Shown piece after piece: positions 7,458 to 13,626 of a stretch of 13,626 nt of DNA. How positions within the stretch are numbered: position 1 is the first letter of the stretch; each line of letters starts with the position of its first letter. Origin of the DNA: Nitrososphaerales archaeon TH703 (GTDB taxonomy: Archaea > Thermoproteota > Nitrososphaeria > Nitrososphaerales > Nitrososphaeraceae); the NCBI GenBank assembly GCA_014523525.1, contig JAATVL010000235.1, positions 1 to 13,626 of the forward strand. The letters are read 5' to 3'. A program made the position numbers and the translations under genes. The notes under the pieces are model-generated. The model searched no databases. It was given only the letters and a program-made list of their open reading frames with translations, and was not told the DNA's origin.

Positions 7458-7469
7458 TTATATTAATAT
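7458..7469 (+). promoter_or_regulatory. Putative TATA box for the AT-rich block
   Basis: TTATATTAATAT lies about 25-36 bases before the ATG at 7494, the spacing expected for a near-leaderless archaeal transcript. It would serve the short frame at 7494 and, through it, the membrane protein at 7796. The region is AT-rich, so chance occurrence is possible. Confidence 0.3.
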
Positions 7470-7493
7470 GGTACATAATTTCGAATCCAGCCT

Positions 7494-7794
7494 ATGAACA
7501 TAGAGCAGGTACAAAAAGGAATTGAAGAATCTAAAAGACGGCTTGAGATCGAAAAAGATGATTCAACTTACAAGCAAAATCTTCCAAAAACAAATTCAAT
7601 CGCCCGCCACTTATCTTTTTCCTTGTATTTACAATTTAGAATATGATTGGGGGTTTGAAAGTAGATTAGAATATAAAAACCTAAATGAAATGACAAAACT
7701 GATTACATCAACATCGGAAATGAAAACAACCAAGGTATCTATTTCCAAAAATTTTTCAATGTCATTAGATTATACAAAATTAGAAAATAAATAA
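7494..7794 (+). other. Uncertain coding region, possibly a frameshifted gene
   Basis: I do not recognise this segment. Two overlapping plus-strand frames look partly protein-like. From ATG 7494, 50 codons read as a hydrophilic, helix-prone start (MNIEQVQKGIEESKRRLEIE) and stop at TGA 7644-7646. From TTG 7522 in another frame, 90 codons run to TAA 7792-7794; their second half (YDWGFESRLEYKNLNEMTKL and on) looks the more natural. A single frame change between about 7530 and 7646 would join the first start to the second ending and give a protein of about 99 residues ending one base before the ATG at 7796, suggesting a former operon partner of the membrane protein. It may be a decayed gene, a sequencing indel, or only one frame may be real. 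Confidence 0.35.
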
Positions 7795-7795
7795 A

Positions 7796-9262
7796 ATGAA
7801 ATATCTAAGTAAAGATTCTATATTGCAGGTAAAAAGGATAATCACAAATAATAACAAATATCCATATCTAATCATTTTTTCAATAGCAGTTATTCTAAGA
7901 CTTGTTCCAGAAATATTAGCATTCCCTTATCCAATAGGGTATGATGTAATAAATTATTATTTGCCTATTTTAACAAATTTTGATGACCATTGGACATCAG
8001 TGTCAAATCAATTTCCATTATATATATTGTTACTACATGCAATAACCTCAATATTTCACATTGATCCTAGAATAGTGATCACTGCGTCAGCAGTATTGAT
8101 ATTTGGATCATTTTCACTCGTTATTCACTCAATTGCAAGGAATATTTTTCATCTCAGTAACTATCAAAGTATTTTTTTATCATTATTTGTTATTTTTCAA
8201 GTATCAGTACTTAGAACATCATGGGATCTTCACAAAGATATGCTTGCACTAACTATTACCTTATATTGTTTATCATATTTAGGTACAATTTCAAATGTAT
8301 CAAAAAGAATTATGCTTACCATTTTACCATTATCTATTATTTCTGTACTTTCAGATAGAATGATAGGCTTTCTCCTGACATCAGTTTACATCTTATACTC
8401 TTTAGTTAAAAGAGAAAGAATGATTGCGATATTAGCTACAATTACAAGTATTATTTTTTCTGTTGGCCTGCTCAATAGCATTGATATTATAACAAATAAT
8501 ATAATGTTGGGAAGTACAGCAAACGACGCGCTTCAACAATCATACAACTCATTGAACTTAGGCGTTTTGTTCCTCGTAATGTGTGGCATATTGTTACCTA
8601 CTGGAGTAATTGGTTTTATGAAAGCTAAAAACGTTATTCTGAAAATTCCTCTTATAATTTCATTAGTCGGTTCATTTACTTGGATAATATATCCTAATAC
8701 ATCTGCCCTTTTGCCGGATAGATGGATAATCATTTTTAGTATATTCCTTTCAATATTTTCAGGATATGGATTTGTAACGCTAATTGAGAGTAAGCGCATT
8801 ACAATATCTCATAAAAAACTGAACAATTATCTTGTGATTCTTATTCCATTTCTATTTCTGGGATCTGTTTTTGCTACGAGTCCCAATGGTTCCTACCTTA
8901 ACTTCTATGGACTTTTTCATGAATATGTACATTACTATGATCCTATGACAATGCAATACAATTCAATATCAATACCTGAATCAGAATCACTAATGTTGTT
9001 AATTGACTGGATGAATAATAATACACCTTCAGGATCCATAATAGTGGGTAGTAAGCATTTAAGAGGATGGATGGAATTAGAATTAGAAAACAGAACTTTC
9101 CTATTTTCTGATAACATTACAGACCTGTTAAATTCAAACAAATATAGTGAATTTTATTTGTTGGATTCCAATTTAGTAAGACATCAATTGCAAAATTATT
9201 CATCGAAGTTATCTTATAATAACACTGATTTTTCACTTTATCACTTGAAACGCATTGAGTAA
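7796..9262 (+). CDS. Polytopic membrane protein, probable GT-C-type glycosyltransferase
   Basis: A 488-residue integral membrane protein with roughly ten or more hydrophobic helices between residues 23 and 370 and a soluble C-terminal domain of about 100 residues. After the first helix comes PYPIGYDVINYYLPIL (45-59); an acidic residue (Asp50) followed by Tyr-Tyr in the first extracytoplasmic loop is the usual catalytic-site pattern of GT-C enzymes that use polyprenyl-phosphate sugars. The C-terminal stretch LMLLIDWMNNNTPSGSIIVG (about 399-418), then RGWMELELENRTFLF, resembles tail domains of archaeal PMT- or AglB-like membrane proteins. No exact family or substrate can be named. It begins one base after the TAA at 7794, implying coupling to whatever is translated upstream. 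Base composition is much more AT-rich than the gcv genes (bases 8161-8220 contain only 13 G+C), which could reflect transfer or simply hydrophobic codons. It converges on the gene at 9327. Confidence 0.65.
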   Translation: MKYLSKDSILQVKRIITNNNKYPYLIIFSIAVILRLVPEILAFPYPIGYDVINYYLPILTNFDDHWTSVSNQFPLYILLLHAITSIFHIDPRIVITASAVLIFGSFSLVIHSIARNIFHLSNYQSIFLSLFVIFQVSVLRTSWDLHKDMLALTITLYCLSYLGTISNVSKRIMLTILPLSIISVLSDRMIGFLLTSVYILYSLVKRERMIAILATITSIIFSVGLLNSIDIITNNIMLGSTANDALQQSYNSLNLGVLFLVMCGILLPTGVIGFMKAKNVILKIPLIISLVGSFTWIIYPNTSALLPDRWIIIFSIFLSIFSGYGFVTLIESKRITISHKKLNNYLVILIPFLFLGSVFATSPNGSYLNFYGLFHEYVHYYDPMTMQYNSISIPESESLMLLIDWMNNNTPSGSIIVGSKHLRGWMELELENRTFLFSDNITDLLNSNKYSEFYLLDSNLVRHQLQNYSSKLSYNNTDFSLYHLKRIE

Positions 9263-9268
9263 AAATGG

Positions 9269-9306
9269 TTTTTAATTAATTTTTATTAGCAATGGTTAAT
9301 TTTTTT
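9269..9306 (+). terminator. T-rich termination region after the membrane protein
   Basis: Three T runs follow the stop at 9262: five T at 9269-9273, five at 9280-9284 and seven at 9300-9306. Intrinsic termination in archaea depends mainly on such tracts without a hairpin. This is the spacer between two convergent genes. No matching T tract is evident for the minus-strand gene here. Confidence 0.45.
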
Positions 9307-9326
9307 CTTCTTGATAAAAGATATTC

Positions 9327-10199
9327 TCAGCTTTGATACTTCTTTTCCATTTGCATGAATTTTTGTAATTCAACTAGCTCATTAAATTCGTTAAAATCAA
9401 GCATCATATCCGTACAACCTTTTGTTGTCCCATTTCTTTTGAGATGAGAAAAAATTTTCTTTAATGCAAAAGTTGATCCGTACAATCCTGAAAGTGGAAA
9501 GACTACCATGCTATATCCCATACTCTTTAATTCATCGGCAGAAAATGTAGGTGTTACACCATTTTCTATCATGTTAGCTAGTAACGGAGCATCAATCTTC
9601 TTAGGGATTTCGCGGAGTTCATCTTCTGATTGAGGAGCCTCTACAAAGACCACATCTGCTCCCTCCTTACGATACAATTTCCCTCTTTCTATTGCCTCAT
9701 CAAATCCCAATGGTGCTCGTGCATCGGTTCTGGCAACTATTACGAAATTCTTATTTTTACTTGCTGTTACTGCGGCACGTAGCTTTTGGATGTATTCATC
9801 GACTCCTATTACCTCTTTGCCACGCATATGGCCACATCTTTTTGGCCAAACTTGATCCTCAAGAAAAATGCCAGCAGCCCCATATGCTATCAAATCATTT
9901 ACTACTTTCCAAACAGTGAGAGGGTTACCGTATCCGGTGTCAACGTCAACTATCACTGGAAGATCTACCGATCTGATTATTCTTCTCGCATTCTCAATAT
10001 TTTCTCCTGCATTTAAAAACCCAAAATCGGGCATTCCTAATAATGATGCAGCAGATCCATATCCAGTCTGAAATATTGCCTGAAATCCAACATTTTCGGC
10101 AACTTTTGCACTTAGTGCGTCAAAAACTCCAGGAAGAACTATAATCTCATTTCTTTGGTTTATTTTCTCTTTTAGTAATTTTTTCTTCTCTAAACTCAT
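9327..10199 (-). CDS. Isocitrate lyase/PEP mutase superfamily protein, methylisocitrate lyase-like
   Basis: A 290-residue TIM-barrel enzyme of the superfamily that makes or breaks C-C or C-P bonds next to an oxo-acid. VLPGVFDALSAKVAENVGF (21-39) is the typical start. DVDTGYGNP (85-93) supplies Mg-binding Asp85 and Asp87, FLEDQVWPKRCGHMRGKEV (112-130) has the acidic pair Glu114-Asp115 and the lyase loop KRCGH with the expected catalytic Cys122, and IVARTDA (154-160) and FVEAP follow. The KRCGH cysteine separates lyases (2-methylisocitrate or isocitrate lyase) from PEP mutases and oxaloacetate hydrolases, and the length matches PrpB rather than the longer isocitrate lyases. No methylcitrate synthase or dehydratase is nearby, so the substrate is uncertain. 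TATA-like ATTTATTTAT (plus-strand reading, 10221-10230) lies about 27 bases before the ATG. Confidence 0.85.
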   Translation of the reverse strand: MSLEKKKLLKEKINQRNEIIVLPGVFDALSAKVAENVGFQAIFQTGYGSAASLLGMPDFGFLNAGENIENARRIIRSVDLPVIVDVDTGYGNPLTVWKVVNDLIAYGAAGIFLEDQVWPKRCGHMRGKEVIGVDEYIQKLRAAVTASKNKNFVIVARTDARAPLGFDEAIERGKLYRKEGADVVFVEAPQSEDELREIPKKIDAPLLANMIENGVTPTFSADELKSMGYSMVVFPLSGLYGSTFALKKIFSHLKRNGTTKGCTDMMLDFNEFNELVELQKFMQMEKKYQS

Positions 10200-10220
10200 T
10201 ATTTTGTCTAAGATTTCCGG

Positions 10221-10230
10221 ATTTATTTAT
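10221..10230 (-). promoter_or_regulatory. Putative TATA box for the lyase gene
   Basis: On the minus strand this reads ATAAATAAAT and is centred about 27 bases before the ATG at 10199, the spacing for a leaderless archaeal transcript. It lies immediately after the zinc-ribbon stop codon, so the lyase could be transcribed alone as well as by read-through. Confidence 0.4.
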
Positions 10231-10404
10231 CTATTCTAATTGCTGCCCTTTTGGCTGCTCAGTAATTTCATAAGTGCCATCAGATAGAGTGTTCAACTTT
10301 ATCTTACAATTTCTACACTCATAGTAATTGATCTGTTGATCGTGCATTATAGATCCATTCAACCATATCATCAGTGTACCGCATGAGGGACAATTCATTG
10401 TCAT
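10231..10404 (-). CDS. Small zinc-ribbon protein
   Basis: A 57-residue protein. It has two CxxC pairs, CPSC (Cys5, Cys8) and CRNC (Cys30, Cys33), separated by 21 residues with aromatic and hydrophobic positions between, the layout of a zinc ribbon that binds one Zn. The sequence runs MTMNCPSCGTLMIWLNGS, a turn, INYYECRNCKIKL, then a polar tail ending at TAG 10233-10231. Start is ATG 10404 or the ATG two codons later at 10398. A TATA-like stretch is centred about 29 bases upstream, so it probably has its own promoter. It ends 31 bases before the lyase gene on the same strand. Function is unknown; such proteins may bind nucleic acid or act as small adaptors. Confidence 0.72.
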   Translation of the reverse strand: MTMNCPSCGTLMIWLNGSIMHDQQINYYECRNCKIKLNTLSDGTYEITEQPKGQQLE

Positions 10405-10426
10405 TATATTGGGTTAATTAATGTCA

Positions 10427-10439
10427 TTAATATTTATTT
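10427..10439 (-). promoter_or_regulatory. Putative TATA box for the zinc-ribbon gene
   Basis: Minus-strand AAATAAATATTAA, centred about 29 bases before the ATG at 10404. It lies in the 88-base spacer after the M20 peptidase stop and is consistent with a leaderless start. Confidence 0.4.
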
Positions 10440-10492
10440 CAAAGTTATGCTCTAAAATGCAAAATGTTTTCAAAATTTGCTTATTGATAATT

Positions 10493-11866
10493 TTACTTAG
10501 ATTCGGCAAATTTTTCCATAATATTTCCAATGCACTTTGTCGTCTTTTTAATCAAGTCTATTCGAGCAAATTCGTTTGGCGAATGCATTCTACTGTATTT
10601 GTAAGTGCATCCAATGCCTACGCATGGGCATTTCAATATTTTGTTAAAATACCACATAGGTCCTGTGCCTGCTGAAGATATACTTTTAACGACCTTTCCA
10701 TATTCCTCTATGGCACTCCTTTCAACAAGTTTCACAAATTCATTATTTACTGGAATTCTACACGCAGGTTCGCCATTCAAATATTTCAGCTGGACGTCTT
10801 TGAATCCATTGTTATCAAGATGCTCCCTTAATAATTGAAATTGTTTCTGGGGCATCATATCCGGCACGAGTCTAAAGTCAAGTTTGGCCATGGCTGTACT
10901 TGGCAGCACAGTTTTTGAACCCTCACCAGTGTAACCTGAAAACAAACCGCTAATGTTAGATGTTACTCCTCCCACGTACTCTTTTTTTATTTTTTCAATA
11001 TCATCTTCATTGAATATTTTACTTAGTCCATAATTCTTTTTAAAGTCTGAAATATCAAAGTCCTCTTGTTCAATGCATTCAAGTTCTTCCGGCAAAAAAT
11101 CACGAATATTGTCATGCCAATTTTTGATGGTTATAAATCCATTCTCATCCCGTATGGTTTTTAGGGCATGAACAAGACGCCATGCAGGATTTTCAACTAG
11201 GGCTGCCCAACTAGAATGAAGGTCGGCATTAGCAGACACAGCGTGTAATTCTACGCAAAGCAATCCTTTCATCCCAAGACTGATTATTGGTCTTTCATGT
11301 TCGTCCACGTAGCCAAACTCCCAAATTGTAGCATCGCAGGAGAATTTTTCTCTATATCTGGTCAAATATTCTTCGAGATGACAGCTACCGACCTCTTCTT
11401 CACCTTCAATTAGAAACTTGACATTACAAGGAACGTCGCCAACTTCATCAAGGAAATATTCGACTGCCTTTATTCGCGTAATTAATTCACCCTTGTCATC
11501 AGAAGCACCTCTTCCGAAGATATAATTTCCATCTATTTTACCACTAAAAGGATCATCGTCCCATAATTCAACTGGTTCAGGTGGCTGGACATCATAATGA
11601 TTATAAAATAGGATTGTTTTTCCGTTTGCATTACTTTTCGATTTAACCTCCCCATATACAATGGGTGGAATTTGTTCTGAACTGCTATCTAACTTTAGTA
11701 GTTCCGATTTTATCCCGCCCTTCGACATTATTTCAGAAACTAGTCTTGCGCATTTTGTCACTGTCGATTGTTTTTTTGCAGAGACACTAGGCACTCTAAT
11801 TAGTTGCTGTAGCTGTGATGTAAGTATGTCAATTTCTGAGTCAACCCTAGATCCAATTATAGTCAA
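10493..11866 (-). CDS. M20-family metallopeptidase (dipeptidase/deacylase type)
   Basis: A 457-residue two-zinc hydrolase of peptidase family M20, which contains dipeptidases such as carnosinase-like enzymes and also ArgE/DapE deacylases. Metal and catalytic positions are visible: LFYNHYDVQPPEP (87-99) with ligand His90 and catalytic Asp92, GRGASDDKGELI (118-129) with the bridging Asp, LIEGEEEVGS (152-161) with the catalytic Glu-Glu pair, an acidic ligand region FGYVDEHE (184-191), DLHSSWAAL (215-223) with the dimer-domain histidine, and MHSPNE with His428. Length and the HYDVQP form favour the dipeptidase branch. It appears cytoplasmic, with no signal peptide. The start is TTG at 11866; no in-frame ATG lies near the N-terminus, and a TATA-like ATATTTAAT at 11904-11896 supports transcription beginning just upstream. 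Substrate cannot be read from the sequence. Confidence 0.9.
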   Translation of the reverse strand: MTIIGSRVDSEIDILTSQLQQLIRVPSVSAKKQSTVTKCARLVSEIMSKGGIKSELLKLDSSSEQIPPIVYGEVKSKSNANGKTILFYNHYDVQPPEPVELWDDDPFSGKIDGNYIFGRGASDDKGELITRIKAVEYFLDEVGDVPCNVKFLIEGEEEVGSCHLEEYLTRYREKFSCDATIWEFGYVDEHERPIISLGMKGLLCVELHAVSANADLHSSWAALVENPAWRLVHALKTIRDENGFITIKNWHDNIRDFLPEELECIEQEDFDISDFKKNYGLSKIFNEDDIEKIKKEYVGGVTSNISGLFSGYTGEGSKTVLPSTAMAKLDFRLVPDMMPQKQFQLLREHLDNNGFKDVQLKYLNGEPACRIPVNNEFVKLVERSAIEEYGKVVKSISSAGTGPMWYFNKILKCPCVGIGCTYKYSRMHSPNEFARIDLIKKTTKCIGNIMEKFAESK

Positions 11867-12198
11867 ATCAAATTGAGAATCAAATGAACATGAAATTAAA
11901 TATTCTGGTTATGGAAGACTCATTTGTAAAATAATATTTAATAGAATGTTTTGCAAATTTTGATCACATTGAAAATGGACATTTGAGGTAAATCGTTCCT
12001 CCACCCTTGTGAAATTACAATGCCAAATTTAAATTGTGACAATAATGTTCAGTATGGATTAGGAGTCGTACTTTATAATAATTATTTAAATACAAAAAAG
12101 ATAGTTAATTTTTGTGGAATGTCTGTGTTGAAATTACAAAGAGGTTGTTCATAGACTCCAAATTTGAAAAACTGAAAACTGAAAATTAGTCTACATTA
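11867..12198. other. 332-base AT-rich intergenic gap
   Basis: No confident gene. The left end holds the likely promoter of the M20 gene (minus-strand ATATTTAAT, 11904-11896). A 44-codon plus-strand frame (12020-12154) starts at an ATG and contains three cysteines, but has no promoter, ribosome site or recognisable motif, so I treat it as chance. GAAATTACAA occurs at 12011-12020 and again at 12129-12138, a short direct repeat of unknown meaning. I see no tRNA, hairpin-terminator pair or CRISPR-like spacing. Confidence 0.5.
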
Positions 12199-13626
12199 CT
12201 ACGTTTTTGCTTTAAAGGGATCATTATTCTCTATTCCTTTGCTACTAGCACTGTCGCCAACACCATTATCTACATTTTTAGTCACAATTCTGTCATGCCC
12301 GTTTATGTAATTGTGCCATGATACGTCTATTTCATTGTTTTCATTTGGAACATAAGTCACAGTACCAGAATTGGGATCAAAATTATGCAAACTTCCCTTA
12401 GAAGGAGGCGTTACTATCTCAAATTGCAAAGTATCGTTATCCTTATCATTTGCTTTCAAAGCAATATCAATTTCATGACTTGAATCTACTGATACTCTTT
12501 TAGCATCATCTTTCAAAGTAGAATTATGCATTTTATCAATTTTCACGTCCACAGTAGCCAGATTGCTCTGAGCTCCCTTGTCATCTGTTACCTTGTAGGT
12601 AAAGCTATCGTCTGTTGGACTCTCCTTAACTATTAGTTCTGGTTTATATGACATTCCTATATTACTGCTTAATTTTTGAGGAGCATCAAAAGCAGAACCA
12701 TCATCGCTTTTTGTATAGAATATAAAGTTATTTCCTGGAGTTGTACCCTCCCAGGCAATATGCGTGCTGTTGCCATCTACTGTTACCTCTGGGTTACCCG
12801 ATCCGCCTGGATCGTTGCTTATGTTTTCAATCTCACCAAAAGTTGATCCATAATCTGAACTTTTTCTTAGTAATATATCTTGATTTCCATTTTTAGATTG
12901 ACCTTGCCATACTACATACACATTGTTATCAGATGATGAAACTTCCGGATTGAATACAGCTGAACGGCCACTTCCACTCAAACTCACGGGTGATGAAAAA
13001 GTCTTTCCTCCATCCGTACTGCGAGCAAAAAGTATGGATCTGTCTTCTTCTTCGCCCGCGCTCCATGTAACGTATCTATAGTTACTTAGATTAGAATCAT
13101 TTATACTTTGGTCAAAGGCCTGTGGCGCTTGATTTGTCTGATTATCGTCTTTAACAGTTACATTCACAGTTGCAGTGTTGCTTTCAGCTCCCTTGTCATC
13201 GATTACCTTAAAGGCAAAAGTGTCATTGCCAACGTAGTCCGTTTGAGGAATATATGTTACAGTACCTTTTGTGATATCAAAATTAGTCAAACTTGCATCT
13301 GCTGGATTAGATACTATTGCAAATTGCATAGTATCGTTATCAGCATCCTCCCCAACCAAAGTTATGTTCAGTTGATTGTTTTTGTCTACTGATGTACTTT
13401 GGTCAAGAGCTGTAGGAGCTTGGTTTGCCGTTTCATTAACGCCTATATCCATGGTGGTCGCTGTCACATCTACATTGACAGTTGCGGTATTGCTTTCAGC
13501 TCCCTTGTCATCGATTACCTTAAAGGCAAAAGTGTCATTGCCAACGTAGTCCGTTTGAGGAATATATGTTACAGTACCTTTTGTGATATCAAAATTAGTC
13601 AAACTTGCATCTGCTGGATTAGATAC
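12199..13626 (-). CDS. Large repetitive surface protein: cadherin-like repeats with a BNR insert (5' end beyond window)
   Basis: The last 475 residues of a probably exported adhesin-like or cell-surface protein. It is open to the right edge, and the codon at 13602 is an internal Leu, not a start. In order it shows: the end of a cadherin-like repeat (TNFDITKGTVTYIPQTDYVG, then DTFAFKVIDDKGAESNTATV); a full repeat (NQAPTALDQS ... VGEDADNDTMQFAIVS ... VTYIPQTDYVGNDTFAFKV); the start of a third repeat (NQAPQAFDQS) interrupted by about 161 residues of BNR/sialidase-like blades (12619-13101) with Asp-box motifs STDGGKTF, SSDYGSTF and KSDDGSAF; the end of that repeat (DDSFTYKVTDDKGAQSNLAT); a further repeat (KANDKDNDTLQFEIVTPPSK ... 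GTVTYVPN); and a short tail resembling the start of another blade. No anchor, sorting signal or membrane helix is seen at the C-terminus. Domain names are from pattern recognition. Ligand unknown. Confidence 0.8.
   Translation of the reverse strand, partial: VSNPADASLTNFDITKGTVTYIPQTDYVGNDTFAFKVIDDKGAESNTATVNVDVTATTMDIGVNETANQAPTALDQSTSVDKNNQLNITLVGEDADNDTMQFAIVSNPADASLTNFDITKGTVTYIPQTDYVGNDTFAFKVIDDKGAESNTATVNVTVKDDNQTNQAPQAFDQSINDSNLSNYRYVTWSAGEEEDRSILFARSTDGGKTFSSPVSLSGSGRSAVFNPEVSSSDNNVYVVWQGQSKNGNQDILLRKSSDYGSTFGEIENISNDPGGSGNPEVTVDGNSTHIAWEGTTPGNNFIFYTKSDDGSAFDAPQKLSSNIGMSYKPELIVKESPTDDSFTYKVTDDKGAQSNLATVDVKIDKMHNSTLKDDAKRVSVDSSHEIDIALKANDKDNDTLQFEIVTPPSKGSLHNFDPNSGTVTYVPNENNEIDVSWHNYINGHDRIVTKNVDNGVGDSASSKGIENNDPFKAKT
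13178..13314. repeat. 137-base perfect direct repeat, copy 1
   Basis: Bases 13178-13314 appear identical to 13490-13626, an offset of 312 bases, exactly 104 codons. The copy encodes the C-terminal half of a cadherin-like repeat. Just left of it the two copies differ at two positions within GTTGCAGTGTTGC versus GTTGCGGTATTGC. Confidence 0.9.
13490..13626. repeat. 137-base perfect direct repeat, copy 2 (may continue past the edge)
   Basis: Second copy of the 137-base repeat, reaching the last base of the window, so the true identical length may be longer. Perfect identity at the DNA level, including third codon positions, implies recent duplication or ongoing gene conversion. Confidence 0.9.

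Noticed and set aside
10421..10838. Plus-strand open frames across the M20 peptidase
   Set aside because: They are antisense to a gene with intact metal-binding motifs.
12020..12154. 44-codon plus-strand reading frame
   Set aside because: AT-rich, with no motif, promoter or ribosome site; chance is more likely.
13600..13602. Apparent start codon (TTG) of the repeat protein at 13602
   Set aside because: The same Leu occurs in the internal repeat (PADASLTNFD) and the frame is open to 13626, so the protein continues beyond the window.
13178..13626. Direct repeats as a CRISPR array
   Set aside because: Repeats are long, in frame and part of a protein-coding domain duplication, with no short repeat-spacer pattern.

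Overview
The window looks archaeal, most likely from an ammonia-oxidising Nitrososphaerota (Thaumarchaeota), possibly Nitrosocosmicus-like. The grounds are the split glycine decarboxylase, the two-piece lipoate ligase of the kind first described in Thermoplasma, frequent GTG and TTG starts, TATA-like boxes about 25-35 bases before start codons, low-to-moderate GC, and a large surface protein built of cadherin-like and sialidase-type (BNR) repeats. The genus is an inference; no rRNA or other marker gene is present.

Left third (1-5363, minus strand): a compact operon in the order gcvT-gcvH-gcvPA-gcvPB-lplB-lplA. It encodes the T, H and both P subunits of the glycine cleavage system, followed by the accessory and catalytic parts of a lipoate-protein ligase. 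lplA runs off the left edge. lipA (lipoyl synthase) is transcribed divergently from a shared 90-base promoter region (5364-5453). GcvH carries the lipoyl lysine, LplA-LplB can attach lipoate or a precursor to it, and LipA inserts sulfur. The E3 subunit (dihydrolipoamide dehydrogenase) and an octanoyltransferase (LipB) are not in the window.

Middle (6387-9262): a region of glycosyltransferase remnants. It holds the C-terminal part of a DPM1-like GT2 gene on the minus strand, the N-terminal part of a different GT2 gene on the plus strand, and a stop-riddled fragment of a PMT/GT-C-like membrane protein on the minus strand. Next come a short region of uncertain coding content and one intact, very AT-rich polytopic membrane protein of GT-C-like layout (7796-9262).

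Right third: an isocitrate lyase/PEP mutase superfamily enzyme with the KRCGH motif of methylisocitrate lyases, a 57-residue zinc-ribbon protein, and an M20 metallopeptidase, all on the minus strand. After a 332-base AT-rich gap comes the C-terminal 475 residues of a repetitive surface protein (minus strand, 5' end beyond the right edge). Its cadherin-like repeats include a 137-base perfect duplication, and one repeat is interrupted by a three-blade BNR segment.

I did not find a clearly new multi-gene system. The most unusual items are the nested BNR/cadherin mosaic, the decayed glycosyltransferase junctions, and lplB and lplA lying in the same frame separated by one stop codon with no ATG start.
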